Positions 8,469-13,434 of a DNA stretch of 13,434 nt are shown in pieces; position 1 is the stretch's first letter; every line of letters begins with the position of its first letter. This DNA is from CAZQEZ01 sp964592475 (GTDB taxonomy: Bacteria > Bacteroidota > Bacteroidia > Cytophagales > Cyclobacteriaceae). The DNA lies in assembly GCA_964592475.1 (NCBI GenBank), contig CAZQEZ010000115.1, positions 1 to 13,434 of the forward strand, in the 5' to 3' direction. The notes beneath the pieces were generated by a model. That model made no database searches. It was not told the DNA's origin and saw nothing but the letters and a program-made list of their open reading frames with translations. Both the position numbers and the translations under genes were made by a program.

Positions 8469-9455
8469 ATGAAATACAGAGAATTAGGTAAAACCGGCAT
8501 AGAAGTATCTGAAGTTTCATTGGGTACCTGGCAGGTTGGTGGTAAATGGGGTGAAGAATTTAACCGCGACAATGCAGAAACAATCATTAATACCGCTATC
8601 GACAATGGTGTGAATTTTATCGATACAGCCGATGTGTACAGTGATGGCGAAAGTGAAGCTGCTATCGGAAGGGTGCTTAAATCCAGATCGGAGAAAGTGT
8701 ACGTGGCCAGTAAATGTGGACGCAAAATTTCCCCGCATACCAATGAAGAATATACACCAGGAAGACTACGGGACCTGGTAGAAAACAGCCTGCGCAATAT
8801 GCAAATGGAGCAACTGGATTTAATTCAGCTACACTGCCCGCCCACACAGGTTTATTATCGTCCTGAAATATTTGAAGTGTTTGATAAGCTAAAGCAAGAA
8901 GGAAAAATTGCTCATTTTGGGGTAAGTGTTGAAAAAGTAGAAGAGGCCATAAAAGCCATGGAATATTCTAATGTAACTACCGTGCAAATAATCTTTAACA
9001 TGTTTCGGCAGCGACCGGCAGAAAAGTTTTTCCGGCAGGCTAAGGCTAATAATGTAGGCATAATTGTGCGGGTGCCATTAGCCAGTGGAATGTTAACAGG
9101 TAAATTTAATAAGCAAACCAGCTTTTCTGAAACTGACCATCGTAATTTTAACCGGGATGGACAAGCTTTTGACAAGGGAGAAACATTTGCAGGAATAGAT
9201 TATGAAGCTGGCCTGCTAGCAGTGGATGAATTAAAAAAGGAATTTCCGGACACTTATTCTCTGCCACAGTATGCTTTGAAATGGGTTCTAATGTTTGATG
9301 AAGTAAGTACTGTAATACCAGGAGCATCCAAACCTGAACAAGTGCTTTCCAATGTGAAAGCTTCCGATATACCCTCACTTACCCAGGAACAGATGCAAAG
9401 GATAAATGCTATTTATGAACATCGCATTAAACAAGACGTGCATCAACGATGGTAA
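8469..9455 (+). CDS. Aldo/keto reductase
   Basis: This 328-residue NAD(P)H-dependent oxidoreductase has a TIM-barrel fold and is expected to act on small aldehydes or ketones in the cytoplasm. The start MKYRELGKTGIEVSEVSLGT is the standard opening of the family. The full catalytic tetrad is visible: D52 and Y57 (DTADVYSDG), K82 (ASKCGRK) and H122 (LIQLHCP). The late segment VIPGASKPEQVLSNVKA is the usual cofactor-phosphate-binding region. Length is normal for the subgroup that includes yeast-type and YajO-like reductases. The gene stands alone, divergent from the glycan unit and convergent with dps, and ends at a shared terminator. The physiological substrate cannot be told from sequence. Confidence 0.93.
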   Translation: MKYRELGKTGIEVSEVSLGTWQVGGKWGEEFNRDNAETIINTAIDNGVNFIDTADVYSDGESEAAIGRVLKSRSEKVYVASKCGRKISPHTNEEYTPGRLRDLVENSLRNMQMEQLDLIQLHCPPTQVYYRPEIFEVFDKLKQEGKIAHFGVSVEKVEEAIKAMEYSNVTTVQIIFNMFRQRPAEKFFRQAKANNVGIIVRVPLASGMLTGKFNKQTSFSETDHRNFNRDGQAFDKGETFAGIDYEAGLLAVDELKKEFPDTYSLPQYALKWVLMFDEVSTVIPGASKPEQVLSNVKASDIPSLTQEQMQRINAIYEHRIKQDVHQRW

Positions 9456-9463
9456 AATAAAAA

Positions 9464-9488
9464 CCCCAATCCATTTTATGAATTGAGG
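9464..9488. terminator. Bidirectional rho-independent terminator between reductase and dps
   Basis: An 11-bp stem (CCCCAATCCAT at 9464-9474, ATGAATTGAGG at 9478-9488) closes over a 3-base loop. On the minus strand the two imperfect positions become G-U wobbles, so the stem is complete, and it is followed by a U-rich stretch (TTTTTATTTTA), which suits dps transcription. On the plus strand the stem has two C-A mismatches and is followed after a few bases by TATTTTTTG, giving weaker termination of the reductase transcript. It begins 9 bp after the reductase stop. Confidence 0.75.
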
Positions 9489-9514
9489 CTGTATTTTTTG
9501 TTGTCAAATACTTT

Positions 9515-10102
9515 TTACGCGTTTTCTAGCTCTTTATCCTCATGTAGTAATCCAACTACCAGAGAATCTTCTCCCAGAAAGTGCTCAATGTGGTGCGCTC
9601 TTTCTTCGGCCGCTTCAAGTACGCCTTCCAATAGCTTTTTAGTGGCAAAGTCAGATAGATCTAAAGCAGTATGAATACTTTTACGCAATTCGATGGCAAT
9701 ATTTTTCTCATCTTCCATATCTTTTTTCAGCATGTCACGAATGTGGAAAACACCTTCTTCCTCAAATTCAATGTAGCTAAGCTTTTCCATATTTACCGGG
9801 TGACAAGTAGGTGCATAACCAAGTACAGTCAACCTTTCTGCAATGGCATCATAATGTTCATGCACCTGATTGTAGTGCTCCTCAAAAAATAAATGCAAGT
9901 CGCGAAACTGTGGACCTTCTACCAGCCAATGATGCTTATGATACTGCTGATAAAGATATAAATAGGTGGATAAATGCCTGTCTAATTCATCTGCTATTGT
10001 TCTACAGGTTTCTTTGGGTAAACCTACCGGGTTACCATCATATTCATTTTTTTCTCTTAATTTTTTCATGGTAATATCATTTGATTTAATTTTACTTAAC
10101 AT
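9515..10102 (-). CDS. dps: Dps family DNA-binding ferritin-like protein
   Basis: This four-helix-bundle protein of up to 195 residues should assemble into a dodecamer that oxidises and stores iron and shields DNA during oxidative stress or starvation. The ferroxidase residues have the exact Dps spacing: H58 in KHHWLVEGPQF, H70 in DLHLFFEEHY, and D85 and E89 in YDAIAERL. They would lie at the interface between subunits. The Lys-rich N-terminus before residue 25 could contact DNA. Two starts are possible: ATG at 10100-10102, or ATG at 10067-10069 (residue 12), which leaves room for a longer leader after the palindrome at 10115-10131. The gene is monocistronic, convergent with the reductase, and ends at the shared terminator. 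Confidence 0.93.
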   Translation of the reverse strand: MLSKIKSNDITMKKLREKNEYDGNPVGLPKETCRTIADELDRHLSTYLYLYQQYHKHHWLVEGPQFRDLHLFFEEHYNQVHEHYDAIAERLTVLGYAPTCHPVNMEKLSYIEFEEEGVFHIRDMLKKDMEDEKNIAIELRKSIHTALDLSDFATKKLLEGVLEAAEERAHHIEHFLGEDSLVVGLLHEDKELENA

Positions 10103-10114
10103 GATGTATATGCT

Positions 10115-10131
10115 ATTGTTTACTAAACAAT
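10115..10131. promoter_or_regulatory. Operator-like 17-bp palindrome upstream of dps
   Basis: ATTGTTTA-C-TAAACAAT is a perfect inverted repeat with 8-bp arms and one central base. It sits 13 bp upstream of the longer dps start and 46 bp upstream of the shorter one. The 7-1-7 layout resembles Fur/PerR-type boxes, although the letters differ from the Bacillus PerR consensus. It could be the binding site of a peroxide- or iron-responsive regulator, or chance symmetry in AT-rich DNA. No clear TAnnTTTG element was found beside it. Confidence 0.4.
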
Positions 10132-10249
10132 TAAAGCATAAACACTCAGCGCTTTTTAAAGAAATGAAAGGAAATGCTTATTTTGAATATCGTGTGGAAA
10201 ATGATACATTTTGATGCACCGATGGGGAATTATAGCCACAGATAATAAA

Positions 10250-10276
10250 TTAAAATAGCTTTATAAGCCATTTTAA
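10250..10276 (-). terminator. Hairpin over the end of the small frame
   Basis: TTAAAAT-A-GCTT (10250-10261) and AAGC-C-ATTTTAA (10265-10276) form a 12-bp stem over a TAT loop. On the minus strand the odd pair is a G-U wobble, so the stem is unbroken, and it is followed by the AT-rich AATTTATTATC. It is a weak, AT-rich terminator candidate that would lie upstream of dps on the same strand. Confidence 0.3.
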
Positions 10277-10375
10277 AGAGTTGGCACCTTTATTGACAGT
10301 TGGTAATAGAATTTTTGATGCTATTTTTTCTGGAAGAGTAAGATATTTTTTAATAAGCCAGAGTGTCGGAATCAT
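10250..10375 (-). CDS. Possible small basic peptide, unrecognised
   Basis: A 41-codon frame starts at the ATG at 10373-10375 and reads MIPTLWLIKKYLTLPEKIAS and onward to WLIKLF. It is lysine-rich with alternating hydrophobic residues, so it could form a short amphipathic helix, and no family is recognised. It lies in the 354-bp space between dps and the alkyltransferase gene, on the dps strand. Its stop codon falls inside an inverted repeat (10250-10276) that could end transcription. No good promoter was found, and the peptide may be an accidental open frame. Confidence 0.25.
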   Translation of the reverse strand: MIPTLWLIKKYLTLPEKIASKILLPTVNKGANSLKWLIKLF

Positions 10376-10402
10376 ATAATGCCACAATCTATTAGTAATT
10401 AG

Positions 10403-10434
10403 AAGTACTGTAACTGTAAATCGTTGCAGTACTT
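10403..10434 (+). terminator. Terminator-like hairpin just upstream of the alkyltransferase gene
   Basis: AAGTACTGTAAC (10403-10414) pairs with GTTGCAGTACTT (10423-10434) in a 12-bp stem with one G-U wobble over an 8-base loop, and runs into seven T residues (10433-10439). On the plus strand this has the form of an intrinsic terminator, yet no plus-strand gene lies before it. It could instead be an operator palindrome overlapping the promoter of the next gene. Confidence 0.5.
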
Positions 10435-10438
10435 TTTT

Positions 10439-10446
10439 TATTTTTG
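10439..10446 (+). promoter_or_regulatory. Bacteroidota-type -7 promoter element of the alkyltransferase gene
   Basis: TATTTTTG matches TAnnTTTG at all fixed positions. A TTG at 10424-10426 is closer than the usual -33 spacing. Transcription would begin within about ten bases, giving a very short leader before the ATG at 10457. This also argues against the TTG start at 10424, which would lie upstream of the promoter. Confidence 0.45.
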
Positions 10447-10456
10447 CCAAAAAAAT

Positions 10457-10942
10457 ATGGCATTGGCTTATTATCGTTCTCCCCTAGGTATTATTGCTAT
10501 TATAGGTAATCATTCTCAATTGAATACTATTTGCTTTATTGATCAATTTTATGATCAGCCATCAACTGAAATTCCTGCCGAGGTTCAGCGGTGTTATGAT
10601 CAACTTGCGCAGTATTTTAATGGTCAGCTTCAGGAATTTAACTTGAATATAAAACCGGAAGGAACTTCATTTCAAAAAAAAGTTTGGCAGTCATTATTAA
10701 AAATTAAATATGGTCGTACTTTATCATATCTTCAATTAGCCCGTGAATTAGGCGATAAAAATGCCGTACGCGCGGTAGGAAAAGCCAACGGTGAAAACAA
10801 ATTAGCTATAATTATACCCTGCCACAGGGTAGTAGGTGCCAATGGAGAACTAACTGGTTACGCGGGTGGAGTTAAGAAAAAAGAATGGCTGTTAAATCAT
10901 GAAAAAGCCATTATGCCAAACTGTCAGCTAAAATTATTTTGA
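10457..10942 (+). CDS. ogt: Methylated-DNA--[protein]-cysteine S-methyltransferase
   Basis: This 161-residue suicide DNA-repair protein transfers the alkyl group from O6-alkylguanine (or O4-alkylthymine) in DNA to its own cysteine. The active site PCHRVVG (121-127, acceptor C122) is intact. The helix-turn-helix part shows the arginine finger R105 in RAVGKANGENK, and Y91 precedes it. TGYAGGVKKKEWLL is the normal C-terminal signature. There is no Ada-type N-terminal domain. The ATG at 10457 was chosen because the upstream TTG lies before the -7 element. The next gene starts inside its stop codon (TTGA), so the two are co-translated. Confidence 0.93.
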   Translation: MALAYYRSPLGIIAIIGNHSQLNTICFIDQFYDQPSTEIPAEVQRCYDQLAQYFNGQLQEFNLNIKPEGTSFQKKVWQSLLKIKYGRTLSYLQLARELGDKNAVRAVGKANGENKLAIIIPCHRVVGANGELTGYAGGVKKKEWLLNHEKAIMPNCQLKLF

Positions 10943-11853
10943 GAAAGCTTAATTCGAAATTTTTGGCGATTACTTATGGTATTCTTGGTATCCTAATGTT
11001 TTCTACCAAAGCTGTTTTTGTAAAATTGGCTTACCAATATGAAAATGTGGAACCGATAACTATGCTGCTTTTCAGGATGCTATTTGCTTTACCAATTTAT
11101 TTGGTTATTGCTGCTCGATTGCAAAAAGGCGCTTCCACTATTACCATTAAAAACTATTGGCAAATCGTTTACCTTGGCGTCGTGGGTTATTACCTGGCCA
11201 GCTTTTTCGATTTTGTGGGTCTACAATACATAACCGCTAGCCTGGAGCGATTAATTTTATTCATATATCCTACGCTGGTAGTGATTATTTCAGCAGTGGC
11301 ATACAAGCAACCTATATTGAAAAAATACTGGCTGGCCATAGCCATTACTTATTTAGGAATTGCCATTATATTTTTACCAGATGTTGCCACTTCTGCTTCG
11401 CAGCATCTTTTGCTTGGTGGCTCATTTATATTTCTTAGTGCTTTTACTTATGCCATGTTCATTGCCGGCAGTGGTGATTTGATTCCCAAAATAGGCTCTG
11501 ACATATTTACCGCCTGGGTAATGGCTGTTTCGTGTGTATTTGTAATTGCCCATTATCTTGTATTATTCCAATTTAATTTACCGGATTTACAATGGCAGGT
11601 CTATGGTATTGGAGTAATCTTGGCTATATTTTGTACGGTAATTCCATCTTTTCTAATTTCACGGGCCATTAGTAGTTTAGGAGCATCTCAATTTGCCGTA
11701 TTGGGAAGTTTAGGCCCCGTTTCTACCATAGGTTTAGCCATTTTAATTTTAGACGAAAGGATTACCTGGTATCAATTGATTGGGGCAGTGGTAGTTATTG
11801 CTGGTGTAAGTACTTTGCAGTTGGTGAAATTAAAGAAAAACTCAGCAACATAA
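10939..11853 (+). CDS. EamA/DMT family transporter
   Basis: This 304-residue inner-membrane protein has about ten hydrophobic helices arranged as two EamA repeats (about residues 8-140 and 155-295). Helix 1 begins ITYGILGILMFSTKAVFVKL, and the second repeat ends with the conserved SLGPVSTIGLAILILDERITWYQLIGAVVVIAGV. Members of the family export or import metabolites such as amino acids; the substrate here is unknown. The start is TTG at 10939-10941, overlapping the alkyltransferase TGA. The first in-frame ATG would cut into helix 1, so TTG is preferred. The gene ends 14 bp before the inserted element at 11868, and no terminator of its own is seen, so the element's hairpins may serve as one. 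Confidence 0.88.
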   Translation: MRKLNSKFLAITYGILGILMFSTKAVFVKLAYQYENVEPITMLLFRMLFALPIYLVIAARLQKGASTITIKNYWQIVYLGVVGYYLASFFDFVGLQYITASLERLILFIYPTLVVIISAVAYKQPILKKYWLAIAITYLGIAIIFLPDVATSASQHLLLGGSFIFLSAFTYAMFIAGSGDLIPKIGSDIFTAWVMAVSCVFVIAHYLVLFQFNLPDLQWQVYGIGVILAIFCTVIPSFLISRAISSLGASQFAVLGSLGPVSTIGLAILILDERITWYQLIGAVVVIAGVSTLQLVKLKKNSAT

Positions 11854-11859
11854 TAAAAA

Positions 11860-11867
11860 TACATTTA
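11860..11867. repeat. Left copy of 8-bp target-site duplication
   Basis: TACATTTA touches the left terminal repeat and is repeated at 12151-12158, touching the right one. The bases beyond differ on the two sides, so the duplication is exactly 8 bp. Confidence 0.75.
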
Positions 11868-11897
11868 CTGAAGTTTCGCACCAGAATTGTATTTGCT

Positions 11898-11999
11898 AAA
11901 AATGGAAATGAAAAAATAAAGCACCTATAACTCCTCCCTTGAGGGAGGCAAAGGTGGGTGTAAAATAAGAAAACACTTTATTTTTTCATTTCCATTTTT
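11898..11999. repeat. Left hairpin module inside the element
   Basis: Perfect 24-bp inverted arms (11898-11921 and 11976-11999) enclose CACCT/AGGTG and a CCTCCCT-TG-AGGGAGG hairpin (11933-11948). Read on the minus strand, the core resembles the core of the right module, so the two look like inverted relatives. Confidence 0.7.
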
Positions 12000-12049
12000 G
12001 ATTCGAATTTAAAGCTCGGTTTTACCCATATGGGATTAAAACGCGATTT

Positions 12050-12135
12050 TTAAAATTAAAATAAAATATCTTTAGATAAACACTCCCCTGACCCCTCTCA
12101 AGAGGGGATTTTAAGGAATTTTATTTTAATTTTAA
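12050..12135. repeat. Right hairpin module inside the element
   Basis: Perfect 18-bp AT-only arms (12050-12067 and 12118-12135) enclose a TATCT-TT-AGATA hairpin (12066-12077) and CCCCTCT-CA-AGAGGGG (12092-12107). GC-rich palindromes of this type are common between genes in Bacteroidota. Confidence 0.7.
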
Positions 12136-12150
12136 GATGCGAAACTTCAG

Positions 12151-12158
12151 TACATTTA
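12151..12158. repeat. Right copy of 8-bp target-site duplication
   Basis: TACATTTA follows the right terminal repeat. A further copy at 12306-12313 opens the sequence after the scaffold gap. Confidence 0.75.
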
Positions 12159-12205
12159 TATTTATAATAAATTTAATAAGCTGACTTTTTTTTACTTACT
12201 TGCAA
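12151..12205 (+). repeat. 55-bp sequence duplicated across the scaffold gap (left copy)
   Basis: All 55 bases recur without change at 12306-12360, after the N run. The copy starts at the first base after the element and ends at the last base before the gap. It is best read as the shared end of two contigs and not as a biological repeat. Confidence 0.85.
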
Positions 12206-12305
12206 NNNNNNNNNNNNNNNNNNNNNNNNNNNNNNNNNNNNNNNNNNNNNNNNNNNNNNNNNNNNNNNNNNNNNNNNNNNNNNNNNNNNNNNNNNNNNNN
12301 NNNNN
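12206..12305. other. Scaffold gap of 100 N
   Basis: Exactly 100 unknown bases, the conventional placeholder length. The identical 55-bp flanks suggest that the true sequence may be continuous here, with one flank copy to be removed. Confidence 0.9.
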
Positions 12306-12360
12306 TACATTTATATTTATAATAAATTTAATAAGCTGACTTTTTTTTACTTACTTGCAA
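12306..12360 (+). repeat. 55-bp sequence duplicated across the scaffold gap (right copy)
   Basis: Identical to 12151-12205. It is the native upstream flank of the secreted-protein remnant that starts at 12373. No exact TAnnTTTG element was found in it. Confidence 0.85.
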
Positions 12361-12372
12361 AAAAACACATTG

Positions 12373-12749
12373 ATGAAAAAACACTTATTGATAATAATTG
12401 CCCTTAGTGCATTTTTCAATGTACATGCACAATTTTCCCCTGCCGGTTATTCTTTGACCTGGGGTCAAGAACAGCGACAAAAGGGAAAGACCACCCTGGG
12501 AGATATAGTTGGATCTAACGAAGATGGATTTGTAGTATTGAAAAACCCATCACCAATTTAAAAAGCGTGATCACAGTATTAGCTATTATTTCAGGAGATG
12601 GAGAAGAGAAGAAGCACTCTCTTTTTTCTTTAAAAGATGCAGGGAAAATTCTTACCAGACCCGTGCAATCAGAACAAATTGATGATCACACTTTGATCAT
12701 TTACTGTGAAAGAGGCAAAAATGAACGTTTTGCAAAAGTAAAATTATAG
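12373..12749 (+). pseudogene. Decayed gene for a secreted protein, head and tail in different frames
   Basis: The first part (12373-12561, 62 codons) starts with a clear signal peptide, MKKHLLIIIALSAFFNVHA, cut before QFSP. It continues with SLTWGQEQRQKGKTTLGDIV and GSNEDGFVVLK, then stops early. The second part (to 12749) is open in another frame; its readable sequence ISGDGEEKKHSLFSLKDAG to CERGKNERFAKVKL looks like a protein C-terminus, and its frame is open back to about 12525 (IEKPITNLKSV). The simplest reading is one ancestral gene broken by a frameshift, probably with loss of the middle. I do not recognise the family. A start at the TTG at 12355 is unlikely because the ATG gives a clean signal peptide. 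Two separate tiny genes are possible but less likely. Confidence 0.5.
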
Positions 12750-13122
12750 TAAATTATTTAATTTTATTAACACGTATATTTTGTGCTTATTATAAGTTTG
12801 TACGCTAATTTTTGAGAAGTGAAAGGCCTGGCATTAAGCAAATTTGGACTGGTTCGATGAATGACAAAATATTAAAGGTCAATTAGTGTTATTATTCGAC
12901 GAATGAAAATTTAATAAATATTAAAGTAATAATTTTATTTAAATGCTTCTGTTTTATCCTGTTAAAATTACATGTGAGTAAGACAATTGCATGCTATTCT
13001 GCCATCAAATTTATGCTTTTAATTTTTTATTATTTTCCAAAACTTACATGGTTAAGGTAATTTCTGCTTTTAATTGTATTAATTGAATAAAGAATATTAA
13101 TTTTCGATTAAGAATATATTCT
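12750..13122. other. AT-rich intergenic region upstream of the adhesin gene
   Basis: This 373-bp spacer has no credible gene. It holds a degenerate direct repeat (12853-12926), TGCTTTTAATT twice near 13014 and 13067, AAGAATAT twice 20 bp apart near 13090 and 13110, and a perfect 12-bp palindrome AGAATATATTCT (13111-13122) touching the ATG of the next gene. No exact TAnnTTTG element and no tRNA-like fold were seen. Confidence 0.5.
12853..12926 (+). repeat. Degenerate direct repeat with TTCGAYGAATGA motif
   Basis: TTCGATGAATGA (12853-12864) and TTCGACGAATGA (12895-12906) lie 42 bp apart, four helical turns. Each is followed by AATATTAAAG (12868-12877 and 12917-12926). It could be a paired regulator-binding site or the trace of a small duplication. 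Confidence 0.35.
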
Positions 13123-13434
13123 ATGCAAATGATACAAAATAAAAAGTTGTTTAGTAACATAGGTAGTTATCCGTTTTACCTCACTGTTTTTTTTCTAATA
13201 GCATATGCAAATACCAGCTTATTGGCTCAGGTAAATGCCTTAAATGATAATTTTGCCACCAATGTCAACATTGCTTTAAATGATAATGTATTGACTAATG
13301 ATTCCGATGTAGGGGGTTTTAATCTTTCGGTAATTACAACCCCTGTCACAGGACCCACTAACGGTACTTTAAGCCTCGGTGCCAATGGTGATTTTACCTA
13401 TATACCCAATGCTGGATATACCGGAAGTGACAGT
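13123..13434 (+). CDS. Secreted repeat-domain adhesin, 5' part
   Basis: An open frame of 104 codons begins at the ATG at 13123-13125 and runs off the right edge. The first 36 residues are a signal peptide with an extended start: basic QNKKLF, hydrophobic FYLTVFFLIAYA, then a cut near LLAQ. What follows, from about residue 40, reads NDNFATNVNIALNDNVLTND, then LSVITTPVTGPTNGTLSL and GDFTYIPNAGYTGSDS. This is the start of a cadherin-like/Ig-like Big_9 (VCBS-related) domain of about 90 residues, a module usually repeated many times in large surface or type IX-secreted proteins of Bacteroidota that bind calcium and mediate adhesion. The total length and any C-terminal sorting domain lie outside the window. 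A second in-frame ATG two codons later is an equally good start. Confidence 0.8.
   Translation, partial: MQMIQNKKLFSNIGSYPFYLTVFFLIAYANTSLLAQVNALNDNFATNVNIALNDNVLTNDSDVGGFNLSVITTPVTGPTNGTLSLGANGDFTYIPNAGYTGSDS

Larger units (their letters stand above)
11868..12150. mobile_element. 283-bp MITE-like element with terminal inverted repeats
   Basis: CTGAAGTTTCGCA (11868-11880) and TGCGAAACTTCAG (12138-12150) are perfect 13-bp terminal inverted repeats. TACATTTA occurs directly outside each end as an 8-bp target duplication. The interior has no open frame of note, so movement would need a transposase from elsewhere. It holds two large inverted-repeat modules (11898-11999 and 12050-12135) and a central CCCATATGGG palindrome (12025-12034). 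The insertion separates the transporter gene from the secreted-protein gene remnant. No transposase family could be assigned. Confidence 0.8.

Noticed and set aside
8375..8797. 140-residue open frame on the minus strand across the start of the aldo/keto reductase gene
   Set aside because: It lies opposite a well-supported gene, has no recognisable domain and is rich in Ser/Leu as antisense frames often are.
8912..9378. Minus-strand frames inside the aldo/keto reductase gene
   Set aside because: They are antisense shadows of a gene with an intact catalytic tetrad, and no start signal or domain is seen.
10424..10456. TTG start extending the alkyltransferase by 11 residues
   Set aside because: It would lie inside the hairpin and upstream of the -7 element, and the family's normal N-terminus fits the ATG at 10457.
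11922..12107. GC-rich palindromes considered as a CRISPR array
   Set aside because: There are only two units, in opposite orientation, each enclosed by its own inverted arms. There is no regular spacer pattern and no cas gene.
12151..12360. The 55-bp copies on both sides of the N run considered as a biological direct repeat
   Set aside because: They end exactly at the gap edges and have a typical k-mer length, so a contig overlap explains them better.

Overview
The window looks like AT-rich DNA from a member of the Bacteroidota, most likely a Cytophagales-type bacterium. Three things suggest this: a good match to the Bacteroidota -7 promoter element (TAnnTTTG) upstream of the alkyltransferase gene; GC-rich palindromes (CCCCTCTCAAGAGGGG type) of a kind common between genes in this phylum; and secreted proteins with cadherin/Ig-like (Big_9-type) repeats. 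No RNA gene or CRISPR array was seen.

Positions 9-8289, minus strand: a tightly packed six-gene unit for a cell-surface glycan, in which every junction overlaps by 4-11 bp. In transcription order it encodes a YfhO-like polytopic membrane protein, a GT2 glycosyltransferase, a GNGPS-motif protein that is a candidate sialyltransferase, a NeuB-type nonulosonic acid synthase, a CMP-nonulosonate synthetase fused to a HAD phosphatase, and a fusion of a zinc-motif methyltransferase with a polysaccharide pyruvyl transferase. Together the synthase, phosphatase and cytidylyltransferase would make a CMP-activated sialic-acid-like sugar through a 9-phosphate intermediate. The GNGPS protein could then transfer it, and the last protein could add methyl and pyruvyl groups. 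The unit may continue past the left edge.

Positions 8290-11853: housekeeping and stress genes. These are an aldo/keto reductase (+), a Dps ferritin-like protein (-) that shares a convergent bidirectional terminator with it, a possible 41-residue basic peptide (-), and a two-gene + strand unit of an O6-alkylguanine-DNA alkyltransferase followed by an EamA/DMT transporter. A 17-bp palindrome lies in front of dps, and a terminator-like hairpin runs directly into the alkyltransferase promoter.

Positions 11854-12372: a 283-bp coding-free element with 13-bp terminal inverted repeats and an 8-bp target duplication (a MITE), made of two nested hairpin modules. Just beyond it is a 100-N scaffold gap flanked by an identical 55-bp sequence. 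That sequence begins exactly at the target duplication, which is what an assembly graph would give if some cells carry the element and others have an empty site.

Positions 12373-13434: a decayed secreted-protein gene (head and tail in different frames), a 373-bp spacer with repeated motifs, and the first 104 codons of a secreted repeat-domain adhesin that runs off the right edge.
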